DNA of 64,000 bases from Pseudomonas songnenensis (GCF_003696315.1 NZ_RFFN01000003.1:496001-560000), one strand, 5' to 3'; counted from the first letter of the stretch, positions 9,983 through 20,288 are shown. Notes: generated by a model not told the origin, from the letters alone. Translations and numbers: made by a program.

Positions 9983-11164
9983 ATGCTGGCGACATTGCTA
10001 CCGGCCCTGAAAGAACTCGCCTTGCCGCTGAAGCTGCAACTGTGGGACGGCAAAGAGATCGACATCGGGCCAACCCCCTGCGTCACCCTGGTAATCAAGG
10101 ACCCGAATCTGGTGACTCGGTTGGCGCAGCCAAGCCTGGACGTGCTCGGTGCGGCCTACGTCGAAGGTCAGATCGACCTGCTTGGGCCAGTGCATGAGGT
10201 GATCCGCATCGGCGACGTGATCACCCGGGCGCTGGGCGAGGACGACTTTCCACTGCCTTCGCGCGAGGCGCACGACAAGGCGACCGACGCCGAGGCCATT
10301 TCCTATCACTACGACCTGTCCAACGATTTCTACCGGCTCTGGCTGGACAAGGACATGGTCTATTCCTGCGCCTATTTCGAAACCGGTAGCGAGGACCTGG
10401 AACAGGCCCAGCAGGCCAAGCTGCGCCACCTGTGCCGCAAGCTGCGGCTCAAGCCTGGTGAACGTCTGCTGGATGTCGGCTGCGGCTGGGGCGGCCTGGC
10501 TCGCTATGCCGCCCGCGAGTTCGGCGCGAAGGTATTCGGCATCACCTTGAGCCGCGAGCAGCTCGAGCTGGCCCGCGAACGGGTGGCCGAGGATGGGCTG
10601 CAGGATCGGGTCCAGCTGGAGCTGATGGACTATCGCGATCTGCCGCAGGATGGCCGTTTCGACAAGGCCGTCAGCGTCGGCATGTTCGAGCATGTCGGCC
10701 ATGCCAACCTGCCGCTGTACTGCCAGCGGCTGTTCGACGCCGTGCGCCCCGGCGGGCTGGTGATGAACCACGGCATCACCGCCCGGCACATCGACGGCCG
10801 CCCGGTGGGGCATGGCGCCGGCGAATTCATTGATCGCTACGTCTTCCCCCACGGTGAGCTGCCGCATCTGGTGAACATCAGCAGCTGCATCAGCGATGCC
10901 GGCCTGGAAATCGTCGACGTGGAAAGCCTGCGCCTGCACTACGCACGCACGCTGGATTTCTGGAGTGAGCGGCTGGAGGCGCGGCTGGAACAGGCCAAAC
11001 GGATGGTTCCCGAGCGCGCGTTGCGCATCTGGCGCCTCTATCTGGCCGGTTGCGCCTATGGCTTCCGCCACAACTGGATCAACCTGCACCAGATCCTCGC
11101 CAGCAAGCCGCTGGCCGATGGCTCCCACGAACTGCCGTGGAGCCGCGCGGACCTTTACCGCTGA
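9983..11164 (+). CDS. cfa: Cyclopropane-fatty-acyl-phospholipid synthase
   Basis: This SAM-dependent enzyme adds a methylene group across double bonds of membrane phospholipid acyl chains, typically in stationary phase or under stress. The 393-residue protein has an N-terminal lipid-binding domain, the motif YHYDLSNDFYRLWLD (about 108-122), the SAM-binding motif LLDVGCGWGGLARYA (about 162-176) and the C-terminal CAYGFRHNW region that carries an active-site cysteine. AAGGAGATGGAGC precedes the ATG at 9983. It stands alone, divergent from the DsrE gene and convergent with the Usp gene. Pseudomonads can have two Cfa paralogues; I cannot tell which one this is. Confidence 0.93.
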   Translation: MLATLLPALKELALPLKLQLWDGKEIDIGPTPCVTLVIKDPNLVTRLAQPSLDVLGAAYVEGQIDLLGPVHEVIRIGDVITRALGEDDFPLPSREAHDKATDAEAISYHYDLSNDFYRLWLDKDMVYSCAYFETGSEDLEQAQQAKLRHLCRKLRLKPGERLLDVGCGWGGLARYAAREFGAKVFGITLSREQLELARERVAEDGLQDRVQLELMDYRDLPQDGRFDKAVSVGMFEHVGHANLPLYCQRLFDAVRPGGLVMNHGITARHIDGRPVGHGAGEFIDRYVFPHGELPHLVNISSCISDAGLEIVDVESLRLHYARTLDFWSERLEARLEQAKRMVPERALRIWRLYLAGCAYGFRHNWINLHQILASKPLADGSHELPWSRADLYR

Positions 11165-11203
11165 CCGCGCCGCGCCCGCGGACGGGTACGCAGCGAACGG
11201 TGA

Positions 11204-12055
11204 TCAGCGCAGCAACAGCAGCGGCGTGGGGGTGGTGCGGATCATGTTGGTGGTGGTGCTGCCGACGAAGAACTGGCGAATGCGCGAGTGACCGTAGGCG
11301 CCCATCACCAGCAGGTCGATATCGTGCTCGGCCTGATAGGCATGCAGGGTCGGCTCGACTTCACCGGCGCGGATGGCGATTTCCACGTTGAAGCCTGCGG
11401 CAGTCAGCACGCCACGGGCGTTTTCCAGCTGCGCCTGGTTGTCGTCGGTGTCGGCCGCGACCATCACCAGATGGATCGGCATGCCCTTGAACAGCGGGCT
11501 GCCGGCGAGCATTTCCACGCCCTTGCGGCTGGTGGCGCTGCCGTCGAAGGCAAGCATCACGCTCTGCGGTGCGCTGAAATCGTTGGGGGCAACCAGAATC
11601 GGCCGCTGCATGGTGCGGATGACGTTCTCCAGCTGGCTGCCGATGTGCTGGATGGCATCGCCGCTGTCCTCGCCCTGGCGACCGATGACCAGCAGGCGCG
11701 TCTCGTCCTGCAGATCACGCAGGGATTCGACCAGATCACCGTGGCGCTGCCGGCACTCGGGCTGGGCGACTCCGGCGGAGATCGCTCGCTGGCGTGCCGA
11801 ATCGAGCATCATCCGGCCCTCTTCCAGCGCCAGCTTGGCCCGCTTCTCGTCCAGCGTGGCCAGCTCCTGCAGGAGGAACTCGCGGCTGCCCAGGCCGATG
11901 ATGCCGCTCAGATCGCCCGACACCGGATACTGCTGGCGGTCGAGCACGTGCAGCAGCGTCAGAGGCGCATCCAGGCGCTTACTGGCCCAGGCCGAATAGT
12001 CGCAAACCGCCGCGGCCTGCGGTGATCCGTCGATACAAGCCATTACGTGGGTCAT
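11204..12055 (-). CDS. Universal stress protein, tandem UspA domains
   Basis: This 283-residue cytoplasmic protein consists of two UspA domains (about 1-150 and 155-283). The second has a good ATP-binding signature, GAYGHSRIRQFFVGST (G-x2-G-x9-G-S/T). The first has a poorer version. It starts 14 nt after the end of the SulP transporter gene and is surely co-transcribed with it. SulP-Usp pairs are common in pseudomonads, so it probably tunes the transporter or responds to the same stress. That functional link is inferred from gene order. Confidence 0.9.
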   Translation of the reverse strand: MTHVMACIDGSPQAAAVCDYSAWASKRLDAPLTLLHVLDRQQYPVSGDLSGIIGLGSREFLLQELATLDEKRAKLALEEGRMMLDSARQRAISAGVAQPECRQRHGDLVESLRDLQDETRLLVIGRQGEDSGDAIQHIGSQLENVIRTMQRPILVAPNDFSAPQSVMLAFDGSATSRKGVEMLAGSPLFKGMPIHLVMVAADTDDNQAQLENARGVLTAAGFNVEIAIRAGEVEPTLHAYQAEHDIDLLVMGAYGHSRIRQFFVGSTTTNMIRTTPTPLLLLR

Positions 12056-12069
12056 TATTGTTCTCCTGG

Positions 12070-13557
12070 TCAGTGGCTCATGAGCTGGTCGATGGCCTCG
12101 GGTTTGTCATGCACACCGAAGCGGTCGACGATGGTGGCGCTGGCTTCGTTCAGACCCAGCACTTCGACCTCGGTGCCTTCGCGACGGAACTTGATGACCA
12201 CCTTGTCCAGCGCCGCCACGGCGGTGATGTCCCAGAAATGTGCGCGGGACAGGTCGATGGTGACCTTGCCGAGCGCTTCCTTGAAATCGAACGCACCGGT
12301 GAATTTGTCCGATGAGCTGAAGAATACCTGCCCGATCACCTTGTAGGTGCGCTGATTGCCGGCGGCATCCAGCTCCGCTCCGATGTGCAGGTAGTGGCCG
12401 ACCTTGTTGGCAAAGAACATCGCCGCCAGCAGCACACCCGCCAGAACACCGTAGGCCAGGTTGTGGGTGAAGACCACCACCACCACGGTGACGACCATGA
12501 CGATGTTGGTGGAAAGCGGATAGCGCTTGAGGTTGCGCAGCGAATCCCAACTGAAGGTGCCGATCGACACCATGATCATCACCGCCACCAGCGCGGCCAT
12601 GGGGATCTGCCCGACCCAGTCGCTCAAGAACACCACCATCAGCAACAGCACCACGCCGGCGATCAGCGTGGACAAACGGGTGCGGCCGCCGGATTTCACG
12701 TTGATCACCGACTGGCCGATCATCGCGCAGCCGGCCATGCCGCCGAACAGACCGGAGACGATGTTGGAAACACCCTGCCCTTTGCATTCGCGGTTCTTGT
12801 CACTGGAGGTGTCGGTGAGGTCGTCGACGATGGTCGCGGTCATCAGCGACTCCAGCAGGCCGACCACGGCCAGCGCGGCGGAGTACGGGAAGATGATCGC
12901 CAGGGTTTCGAAGGTCAGCGGCACCTCCGGCCAGAGGAAGACCGGCAGGGTGTCAGGCAGGTCGCCCATGTCGGCGACAGTACGAATATCCAGGCCGAAG
13001 TACATGGCCACCGCCGTCATCGAGAGGATGCACACCAGCGGCGACGGGATGACCTTGCCGACCTTCGGCACATAAGGGAACAGGTAGATGATGCCCAGGC
13101 CCGCGGCGGTCATGGCGTAGACGTGCCAGGTGACGTTCGTCAGCTCCGGCAACTGCGCCATGAAGATCAGAATCGCCAGCGCGTTGACGAAACCGGTGAC
13201 CACCGAGCGCGAGACGAAGCGCATCAGCGAACCCAGGCGCAGGTAGCCGGCGCCGATCTGCAGCACACCGCACAGCAGCGTTGCCGCCAGCAGGTACTGC
13301 AGGCCGTGCTCGCGCACCAGCGTCACCATCAGCAGCGCCATGGCGCCGGTGGCAGCAGAAATCATCCCCGGCCGGCCGCCGACAAAGGCGATCACCACGG
13401 CGATACAGAAAGAGGCATACAGGCCGACCCGCGGATCGACCCCGGCGATGATGGAGAAGGCGATCGCTTCGGGAATCAGTGCCAGCGCGACGACGAGGCC
13501 GGACAGCACGTCGCCACGGATGTTGGAGAACCAGTTTTGTTTGATCGATTGCAGCAT
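12070..13557 (-). CDS. SulP-family inorganic anion transporter (permease + STAS domain)
   Basis: This 495-residue inner-membrane transporter has multiple membrane helices from about residue 15 to 385 (for example [20 protein letters not shown] near the N-terminus) and a C-terminal STAS domain (about 395-495) containing [20 protein letters not shown]. The SulP family moves sulfate, bicarbonate or related anions; the substrate cannot be read from the sequence. It is the first gene of a two-gene unit with the Usp protein. About 290 bp upstream of it (13558-13846) contain no gene I can support. Confidence 0.92.
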   Translation of the reverse strand: MLQSIKQNWFSNIRGDVLSGLVVALALIPEAIAFSIIAGVDPRVGLYASFCIAVVIAFVGGRPGMISAATGAMALLMVTLVREHGLQYLLAATLLCGVLQIGAGYLRLGSLMRFVSRSVVTGFVNALAILIFMAQLPELTNVTWHVYAMTAAGLGIIYLFPYVPKVGKVIPSPLVCILSMTAVAMYFGLDIRTVADMGDLPDTLPVFLWPEVPLTFETLAIIFPYSAALAVVGLLESLMTATIVDDLTDTSSDKNRECKGQGVSNIVSGLFGGMAGCAMIGQSVINVKSGGRTRLSTLIAGVVLLLMVVFLSDWVGQIPMAALVAVMIMVSIGTFSWDSLRNLKRYPLSTNIVMVVTVVVVVFTHNLAYGVLAGVLLAAMFFANKVGHYLHIGAELDAAGNQRTYKVIGQVFFSSSDKFTGAFDFKEALGKVTIDLSRAHFWDITAVAALDKVVIKFRREGTEVEVLGLNEASATIVDRFGVHDKPEAIDQLMSH

Positions 13558-13846
13558 CGGACTATCCAGAGCAAAAGCACCACCATGCAGACCACGGGCG
13601 GCCGGCAGCGATACAAGGCGAGTTTTTGGTGATTGATTCGGCTGTCAGTCGACAAAACGCACGGACAGCAGCGTACGACCGCCCCATGACAGGCCGTCGC
13701 AATTTGACGCGAGGGAGCGAAGCGCTATGGCGGACCAGGCAGCCAGGTCATGGGCATTACGAGCTCTTCTCTGAGCGACTCGCCGGGCGAATCGCTTTCG
13801 GGGGGCGGCATTCTAGCGGCACCGCCCCCGTTTTACGACCGTCAGT

Positions 13847-15058
13847 CTAGGTCCAGAGCACATCGAGGTTGCTGAAGCCCCAGGCGGCGGGGTCTTCGCG
13901 GCCGACGATGCGGTCGCTGCACTGCGGGCTGGAGAGGTCCATTTCCACCGGGACGATAGCCGCGCGGGCGCGTGTGGAATAGAACAGCTTCACGCGCGGC
14001 GCCGTCAGCTGCTGCGGGTGGTGCTCGGTCACTACGCCAAGCCGTCCCGATTGCAGCCGCACCAGCGAACCCAATGGATAGATGCCCACCGTGCGCACGA
14101 AGGCATGCAGCAGCTGGGTATCGAAATGCCCGTGCCACTGCGCCATGCGTGCCAGCGAACCGGACGCATCCCAGGCAGTCTTGTACGGGCGGTTTGAGGT
14201 GATGGCGTCATACACGTCGCAGATCGCCCCCATGCGTGCCAGCCGGCTGATCTGCTCGCCCGCCAGCCGGTAGGGGTAACCGGTGCCATCCACCTTTTCA
14301 TGGTGATGCAGGCAGACATCCAGCACCGCATCGGACACCGAGGTCTGCGCCGCGAGCAACATGGCGTGCCCGCGTTCGGGGTGGCTGCGCATGACCGCGT
14401 ACTCGTCGTCGCTGAGCTTGCCGGGTTTGTTCAGCACGTCCAGCGGCATGGCCATCTTGCCGATGTCATGCAGCAGCCCGGCCATGCCGGCCTCGTGCAC
14501 CTGGTCTTCCGGCAATCCCAGCTGACGTGCCAGCGCGACCATCAGCGCGCAGACCGCCACCGAGTGCATGTAGGTGTATTCGTCCTTGGTCTTCAGCCGC
14601 GCCAGGCTGAGCAATGCCGAGCCATTTCGCGCCAGGGATGCGGAAATCTGTTCCACCAGCGGCTGGCATTGCTGCGGATCGACGGCTTTGCCCAGGCGCG
14701 CCTCGTTGAATACCGAGGTGACCTGCTGCCTTGAGCGTTTGAGCAGCTCGGTGGCGCGCTGCATCTCTTCCTTGGCGCTGCACTGCTGTACTGGCGGGGG
14801 GACGGCAAGCGGCACGACGGGCGTGTCAGCCCCGAGGGGCGGGGCCTCTGCCGCCGGCGGCGTTGCCGTCTCCACATCGACACCCTTGCCCGCATCGATC
14901 CAGACGGCCTTGATACCGCTGGCGCGCAGCGCCTGAAGGTCCGCGGGGTCGGTCAGCAGAAACTTGCTGCGCCAGAATGGATGGTCGAACCAGCTGCCCT
15001 CCAGCGCGTGTACGTACATTCCGAAGCGGAGTTGGCTGACCAGGATCTTTCTAAGCAA
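13847..15058 (-). CDS. HD-GYP domain cyclic-di-GMP phosphodiesterase with DUF3391
   Basis: This protein is predicted to degrade cyclic-di-GMP. The N-terminal DUF3391 region reads ILVSQLRFGMYVHALEGSW, and the C-terminal HD-GYP domain shows the diagnostic HDIGK (about residues 197-201) and HHHEKVDGTGYP (about 251-262), so the catalytic set is intact. No membrane segment or receiver domain is present. I prefer the TTG at 15058, because GAGG lies about 6 nt upstream and the product then begins like relatives (MLRKILVSQLR). The ATG at 15088 is the alternative. It is a single gene, divergent from dctB. A link to motility or biofilm switching is plausible but not shown. Confidence 0.93.
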   Translation of the reverse strand: MLRKILVSQLRFGMYVHALEGSWFDHPFWRSKFLLTDPADLQALRASGIKAVWIDAGKGVDVETATPPAAEAPPLGADTPVVPLAVPPPVQQCSAKEEMQRATELLKRSRQQVTSVFNEARLGKAVDPQQCQPLVEQISASLARNGSALLSLARLKTKDEYTYMHSVAVCALMVALARQLGLPEDQVHEAGMAGLLHDIGKMAMPLDVLNKPGKLSDDEYAVMRSHPERGHAMLLAAQTSVSDAVLDVCLHHHEKVDGTGYPYRLAGEQISRLARMGAICDVYDAITSNRPYKTAWDASGSLARMAQWHGHFDTQLLHAFVRTVGIYPLGSLVRLQSGRLGVVTEHHPQQLTAPRVKLFYSTRARAAIVPVEMDLSSPQCSDRIVGREDPAAWGFSNLDVLWT

Positions 15059-15261
15059 GGCGGACCTCGACTGGAACGGCGAGGCCATTCCCCTATCAGC
15101 GATCCCTGCTTGAGCTGAAGGTAACTCCCTACAGTATAGGCGTGATGGCATATTGCCTCTACAGGACCAGGTCACGACTTTGGTGCTACGTCGCCCCCCG
15201 GCAATGCACCACGTGCGCTGACTATCGCTTACCATCGGCGCGTCCCGTCGCGAGCGCCGTC

Positions 15262-17025
15262 ATGCCTGCCCTGCCCAACCGCCTGCGTGTAACCCTGATC
15301 GTGGCGCTGATTCTCGTCGGCCTGCTGCTGAGCATGTACTGGGCCGGGCGCCTGGCCGAACAGCGCGCCTGGGCCGAGCGCGGTCAGGAGTCTCAGGGCC
15401 AGCTTGAACTCTATGCCCAGGCGATCCATACCCAGGTCGAGCGCTTCCGCTCGGTGCCGGCATTGCTGGCGCTGGACAGCGACATCCAGGGGCTCCTTGC
15501 CGACCCGGGCAACCGTGCATTGCGTCGCGAACTGAACCAGCGCCTGGAACAGCAGAATCACGCCGCCGGGTCTTCGGTGCTGTACCTGCTCGACCGCAAC
15601 GGCGAGACCATTGCCGCCAGCAACTGGCGCGACTGGAGCAGCTTCGTCGGCAACAATTACGCCTTCCGCCCGTACTTCCGCGACGCCGTGGCCCATGACA
15701 GCGGGCGTTATTTCGCGGTCGGCGTCACCACCGGCATTCCCGGCTATTTCCTCTCCAGTTCGGTGAAGAACGCCGCCGGCGAAGTGCTTGGCGTACTGGT
15801 GGTCAAGCTGGAGCTGGAAGACATGCAGCGCGACTGGGTCGGCCAGCCGGGCATCCTGCTGATTGCCGATTCGCTGGATATCGTCATTCTCACCAACCGT
15901 CCGGCCTGGCGTTTCCGCTACCTGCGCCCGCTGAGTGATGAGGTGCGCAGCCGCCTGGTCGATGTGCGCCGCTATGCCGAGCAGACCCTGCAGCCGTTGC
16001 AGAGCAGCCGCGTGCAACAACTCTCCGAGAGCAGCGAGCGACGTCTGGTGGATGGCCCGGACGGCCGCCGCGAGTACCTCTGGCAACGCCTGGCGCTGCC
16101 CGAGGAAGACTGGACGCTGCACCTGCTGCACGACCCGCAGATGGTGGTGGCCAGCGTACGCAGCTACCGCCTGGCCGCGGCCGGGGTGTGGATGACCCTG
16201 GCCTTCCTGCTGCTCTACCTGGCGCAGCGGCGCAAGACGCGGCGCGTGGAAATGCGCAGCCGCAGCGAACTGGAGCATCTGGTGCATGAGCGCACCCGCG
16301 AACTTCATACCGCCCAGGATGAGCTGGTGCATGCCGCGCGCATGGCCGCCCTGGGGCAGATGTCCGCCGCCCTCGCCCACGAGATCAACCAGCCGCTGAC
16401 TGCACTGCGCATGCAGCTTGCCAGCCTCCGCCTGCTGCTCGACAGCGGCCGCGACGGCGAGGTGCGCGAAGGCCTCGGGCATGTCGAAGGCCTGCTCGAA
16501 CGCATGGCGGCGCTGACCGGCCACCTGAAGACCTTCGCCCGCAAGAGCCCGGCCGGGTTGCGCCAGCGCCTGAGCCTGGCCGAGGTGCTGGAGCAGGCCT
16601 TGCAGCTGCTGTCGCCGCGCATTCGCAGCGAGCAGGTCGAGGTGTTCCGCCAGGTGCCGGCCGAGGCCATGGTCAGTGGCGATGCGATCCGCCTCGAGCA
16701 GGTACTGATCAATCTGCTGCACAACGCGCTGGACGCCATGAGCGGGCGTCCGCAGCGACGCCTGCGCATCCTTTGTCAGCTCGCCGGCGACAGCTGGCAG
16801 CTCAGCGTGGGCGACAACGGCGGCGGTATTCCCAGCGAGCACCTGGATCAGGTATTCGAACCCTTCTTCACCACCAAACCGGTCGGCCAGGGCCTCGGCC
16901 TCGGGCTGGCAGTGTCCTACGGCATCGTCCGTGACATGGGCGGCACGCTGGAAGTCAGCAATGACGAGCACGGCGCGGTGTTTACCCTGACGCTGCCGGC
17001 TGCCGAAGCGCACGCCGCCGAGTAA
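15262..17025 (+). CDS. dctB: C4-dicarboxylate sensor histidine kinase DctB
   Basis: This membrane sensor kinase of the NtrB/DctB class has TM1 at about residues 8-26, a periplasmic double-Cache sensor domain carrying the DctB-like stretch SFVGNNYAFRPYFRDA, TM2 at about 302-322, a cytoplasmic linker, and a HisKA domain with the phosphoacceptor in ALAHEINQPL (His373). The ATPase boxes NLLHNALDAM, VGDNGGGI, FEPFFTTK and GQGLGLGLA follow. I set the start at the ATG at 15262, just before the first membrane segment; the longer frame adds an unlikely N-terminus. dctD follows after 31 nt. The dicarboxylate transporter genes that it should control are not next to it. Confidence 0.92.
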   Translation: MPALPNRLRVTLIVALILVGLLLSMYWAGRLAEQRAWAERGQESQGQLELYAQAIHTQVERFRSVPALLALDSDIQGLLADPGNRALRRELNQRLEQQNHAAGSSVLYLLDRNGETIAASNWRDWSSFVGNNYAFRPYFRDAVAHDSGRYFAVGVTTGIPGYFLSSSVKNAAGEVLGVLVVKLELEDMQRDWVGQPGILLIADSLDIVILTNRPAWRFRYLRPLSDEVRSRLVDVRRYAEQTLQPLQSSRVQQLSESSERRLVDGPDGRREYLWQRLALPEEDWTLHLLHDPQMVVASVRSYRLAAAGVWMTLAFLLLYLAQRRKTRRVEMRSRSELEHLVHERTRELHTAQDELVHAARMAALGQMSAALAHEINQPLTALRMQLASLRLLLDSGRDGEVREGLGHVEGLLERMAALTGHLKTFARKSPAGLRQRLSLAEVLEQALQLLSPRIRSEQVEVFRQVPAEAMVSGDAIRLEQVLINLLHNALDAMSGRPQRRLRILCQLAGDSWQLSVGDNGGGIPSEHLDQVFEPFFTTKPVGQGLGLGLAVSYGIVRDMGGTLEVSNDEHGAVFTLTLPAAEAHAAE

Positions 17026-17056
17026 ACTGCCGCGACGCGACCGCGAGGAGCAGGCA

Positions 17057-18400
17057 ATGAGCGGGCAGGTAATCTTCATCGACGACGAGGCGGCGATCCG
17101 CCAGGCCGTGCAGCAGTGGCTGGAGCTGTCCGGCTTTCAGGTGCGCACCTTCTCCCGCGCCCGCGAGGCGCTGACGGCGCTGGATCGGGACTTTCCAGGG
17201 GTGCTGATCAGCGACGTGCGCATGCCCGACCTCGACGGCCTCGGCCTGCTCGAACAGCTGGTGGCGCTGGACGCCGACCTGCCGGTGATCATGGTCACCG
17301 GCCACGGCGACGTGCCCATGGCCGTGCAGGCGCTGCGCCGGGGCGCCTACGACTTCATCGAAAAACCCTTCACCCCGGAACGCCTGCTCGACAGCGTGCG
17401 CCGCGCCATGGACAAGCGCCGGCTGGTCTGCGAGAACCGCCAGCTGCGCGAGCAGTTCGCCCGCAAGGGCCGCATCGAATCGCAGCTGCTGGGCGTATCC
17501 CGCGCCATGGATAACCTGCGACGGCAGGTGCTGGAGCTGGCCGGGACCGACGTCAACGTGCTGATCCGCGGCGAGACCGGCAGCGGCAAGGAACAGGTCG
17601 CGCGCTGCCTGCATGACTTCAGCCCGCGCGCCGGCGGGCCGTTCGTGGCGCTGAACTGCGCAGCGATCCCGGAGACCATCTTCGAAAGCGAGCTGTTTGG
17701 TCACGAGAGCGGCGCCTTCACCGGCGCCCAGGGCAAGCGCATCGGCCGCATCGAACACGCCGCCGGCGGCACGCTGTTCCTCGACGAGATCGAAAGCATG
17801 CCGCTGGCCCAGCAGGTCAAGCTGCTGCGCGTGCTGCAGGAAAAGACTCTGGAACGGCTGGGCTCGAACCGCAGCATCGAGGTCGACCTGCGGGTGATCA
17901 GCGCGGCCAAGCCGGACCTGCTCGAAGAGGTGCGCGGCGGGCGCTTCCGCGAGGATCTGCTGTACCGGCTGAACGTCGCCGAACTGCACATCCCGCCACT
18001 GCGCGAGCGCCGCGAGGACATTCCGCTGCTGTTCGAACACTTCGCCAGCCAGGCCGCCCAGCGCCACGGCCGCGCCGCGCCGCCGGTGACACCCGGCGAG
18101 CTGACGCAACTGCTCGCCCACGACTGGCCGGGCAACGTGCGTGAACTGATCAATGCCGCCGAACGCCACGCCCTCGGCCTCAGCGCGCCCGCCCCGGCGA
18201 GCAGCGGCGGACAGTCGCTGGCCGAGCAGATGGAAGCCTTCGAGGCGCAATGCCTGCACAACGCCCTGCAGCAGTGCAAAGGCAACATCACCGAAGTCAT
18301 GACCCAGCTGCAGCTGCCGCGCCGCACCCTCAACGAGAAGATGCAGCGCCATGGACTGAGCCGCAGCGATTACCTGCCGGCAGGCAGTGCCGATAGCTGA
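17057..18400 (+). CDS. dctD: C4-dicarboxylate transport sigma54 response regulator DctD
   Basis: This NtrC-type activator works with DctB to switch on sigma54 promoters of dicarboxylate transport genes. The 447-residue protein has a receiver domain (Asp53 in [12 protein letters not shown]), a sigma54 AAA+ domain with Walker A GETGSGKE (about 171-178) and the sigma54-contact loop GAFTGA, and a C-terminal Fis-type helix-turn-helix (about 405-440). A GAGGAGCAGGCA ribosome site precedes the ATG. It forms a two-gene operon with dctB. Confidence 0.94.
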   Translation: MSGQVIFIDDEAAIRQAVQQWLELSGFQVRTFSRAREALTALDRDFPGVLISDVRMPDLDGLGLLEQLVALDADLPVIMVTGHGDVPMAVQALRRGAYDFIEKPFTPERLLDSVRRAMDKRRLVCENRQLREQFARKGRIESQLLGVSRAMDNLRRQVLELAGTDVNVLIRGETGSGKEQVARCLHDFSPRAGGPFVALNCAAIPETIFESELFGHESGAFTGAQGKRIGRIEHAAGGTLFLDEIESMPLAQQVKLLRVLQEKTLERLGSNRSIEVDLRVISAAKPDLLEEVRGGRFREDLLYRLNVAELHIPPLRERREDIPLLFEHFASQAAQRHGRAAPPVTPGELTQLLAHDWPGNVRELINAAERHALGLSAPAPASSGGQSLAEQMEAFEAQCLHNALQQCKGNITEVMTQLQLPRRTLNEKMQRHGLSRSDYLPAGSADS

Positions 18401-18687
18401 GCGATCGGCCCGGGACGCTGAGAATTCCGCGGATGTTGCCGCAACATCGGAACGATCCGCTCAACTGCCACATCGGAGTTGACCCGCAGGCTTTAGCGGC
18501 CAGGCCATCGATGGCCAAGCGACCTTCGCTCCCAGAGCAAACCACAAGAGTGGCAGGCTCGACGCTTTGCGCAGGAGGAACGCTTTATCCGCTCCGCAGG
18601 CCCCAGCCTGGAACGTACCACCGAGGCTTAGCAGCGAAATACCGTCACGGGCTTAACTCCCATCGGCAAGCGCCTGAGCAGCCACAA
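18401..18687. other. Intergenic region between convergent dctD and the ECF42 sigma gene
   Basis: I see no coding frame with a ribosome site here. Two small perfect palindromes stand out: GATGTTG/CAACATC (18432-18438 with 18442-18448) and GGCCATCGATGGCC (18503-18516). Neither is followed by a T-run, so I do not call a terminator. Confidence 0.4.
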
Positions 18688-19929
18688 TCACCCGTCCAGG
18701 CTCTCCAGCTGCCTCTGCAGAAAACGCCGTTCCGGCTCCAGCTGTACCAGACGCAGCGCGCGGCGATAGGCCTCCCGCGCCTCATCCTTACGTGCCAGGC
18801 GGCGCAACAGATCGGCACGGGTGGCATGGCTGAGGTGATAGTCCTGCAGAGCACCACGCTCCAGCAGCTCATCCACCAACAGCAAGCCGGCCTCGGCACC
18901 GTCACGCATGGCCACGGCTACCGCGCGGTTCAGCTCCACTACCGGCGACGGGTTCAGCTGCAGCAGCACATCGTAAAGCCGCACGATCTGCGGCCAGTCG
19001 GTCTGCGCGGCGCTCGGCGCTTCGGCATGCACGGCGACGATGGCGGCCTGCAGCGCGTAGGCGCCGAATGCGCGACTGCTCAGCGCCAGCTGCACCAGCT
19101 GCGATCCCTCGGCGATCTGCTGGCGGTTCCACAGGCTGCGGTCCTGTTCGTCCAGGCGCACCAGCTCGCCGGTCGCATCGGTACGCGCCGCCCGGCGGGC
19201 ATCGTGCAACAGCATCAGCGCCAGCAGCCCCATCACTTCGGCGTTGGGCAGCAGTTCGAGGAGCAATCGACCTAGCCGAATCGCCTCGGCACAGAGGTCG
19301 GCGCGGGTCAGCTCGGCGCCGGCCGATGCCGTGTAACCCTCGTTGAACACCAGATAGACCACCCGCAGCACGCTCTCCAGGCGCGCCGGCAACTCGGTGC
19401 GCTCGGGCACCCGATAGGGCAGCTGGGCGTCACGGATCTTCGCCTTGGCGCGCACGATGCGCTGGGCAATGGTGGCCGGCGGCGCCAGAAAGGCGCGGGC
19501 GATTTCCTCGGTGGTCAGGTCGCAGACCTCGCGCAGGGTGAGCGCCACGCGACCATCGGCCGGCAGGGCTGGATGGCAGCAGGTGAAGATCAGCCGCAGA
19601 CGGTCGTCTTCCATCTCGTCCACCTCCGCCGCCTCGGCTGCGTCTTCCAGCTGCTCGGCCAGCAGCCGCAACGAGGCATCGAAGCGCGCCCGCCGGCGCA
19701 GGGCATCGATGGCCTTGAAGCGACCGGTGGATACCAGCCAGGCGCGCGGGTTATTCGGAACACCATCGCGCGGCCACTGCTGCAGGGCGGCGGCAAAGGC
19801 GTCCTGTAGCGCTTCCTCGGCACGATCGAAATCGCCCAACAGACGGATCAGCGTAGCCAGCACGCGACGCGATTCGCGCCGGTAGACCGCCTCGACCTGC
19901 GCAGCGGCGAAGGCTCCAACAAGCGGCAT
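18688..19929 (-). CDS. ECF42-type RNA polymerase sigma factor with C-terminal TPR-like extension
   Basis: This 413-residue extracytoplasmic-function sigma factor has sigma region 2 (about residues 10-75, LIRLLGDFDRAEEALQDAF) and region 4 (about 115-165, LTLREVCDLTTEEIARAFL). A roughly 220-residue C-terminal helical extension follows, typical of the ECF42 group. Those sigma factors are not controlled by classic anti-sigma factors and sit beside DGPF (YCII) proteins, as here: the DGPF gene ends 2 nt upstream. An upstream promoter matches the group's motif, so the operon is probably autoregulated. The signal and targets are unknown. Confidence 0.92.
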   Translation of the reverse strand: MPLVGAFAAAQVEAVYRRESRRVLATLIRLLGDFDRAEEALQDAFAAALQQWPRDGVPNNPRAWLVSTGRFKAIDALRRRARFDASLRLLAEQLEDAAEAAEVDEMEDDRLRLIFTCCHPALPADGRVALTLREVCDLTTEEIARAFLAPPATIAQRIVRAKAKIRDAQLPYRVPERTELPARLESVLRVVYLVFNEGYTASAGAELTRADLCAEAIRLGRLLLELLPNAEVMGLLALMLLHDARRAARTDATGELVRLDEQDRSLWNRQQIAEGSQLVQLALSSRAFGAYALQAAIVAVHAEAPSAAQTDWPQIVRLYDVLLQLNPSPVVELNRAVAVAMRDGAEAGLLLVDELLERGALQDYHLSHATRADLLRRLARKDEAREAYRRALRLVQLEPERRFLQRQLESLDG

Positions 19930-19931
19930 GC

Positions 19932-20288
19932 TCAGCGCTGCGGCAGCTGGCGCAACGGCCGGATTTCGACACAGCCGATACCGGCCGGCGGGATCTTCGC
20001 TGCAATGGCTTCGGCCTCGCGCATGTCCGCGGCTTCGATCAGATAGAAGCCCGCCAGCTGCTCGCGGGTTTCGGCGAACGGGCCGTCGACCACCGAGGTG
20101 ACGCCGTCACGCACGCGCACCGTGCGCGCGGTACGCACCGACTGCAGCGGCTCGCCGGCCAGCATGTGGCCGCTGGCACGCAGCTCGTCGGCGCAGCTCA
20201 GGCACCGCGCGACCAGCGCATGCCACTGCTCATCGGTCATCGCATCCACACGCTGTTCGTCGTAATAGATCAGGCACAGGTAGTTCAT
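19932..20288 (-). CDS. YCII/DGPF-domain protein, partner of ECF42 sigma factor
   Basis: This small 118-residue cytoplasmic protein has the YciI-like ferredoxin fold. It carries the DGPF signature in VVDGPFAETREQLAGFYLIE (about residues 65-85) and starts MNYLCLIYYDE, as is usual for the family. It lies directly upstream of the ECF42 sigma gene with a 2-nt gap, the classic DGPF-ECF42 arrangement. DGPF proteins are thought to act in the same pathway; the enzyme activity is not known. Confidence 0.92.
   Translation of the reverse strand: MNYLCLIYYDEQRVDAMTDEQWHALVARCLSCADELRASGHMLAGEPLQSVRTARTVRVRDGVTSVVDGPFAETREQLAGFYLIEAADMREAEAIAAKIPPAGIGCVEIRPLRQLPQR

Noticed and set aside
12385-13632. Plus-strand frame of 415 codons opposite the SulP gene
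   Set aside because: Shadow frame, His/Gln/Arg-rich, no ribosome site; the SulP reading is well supported.
13626-13850. Small plus-strand frame in the gap between SulP and HD-GYP genes
   Set aside because: No ribosome site, arginine-rich, no similarity I recognise.
18433-19275. Plus-strand frame after dctD
   Set aside because: Most of it is antisense to the ECF42 sigma gene, and the non-overlapping part has no ribosome site.
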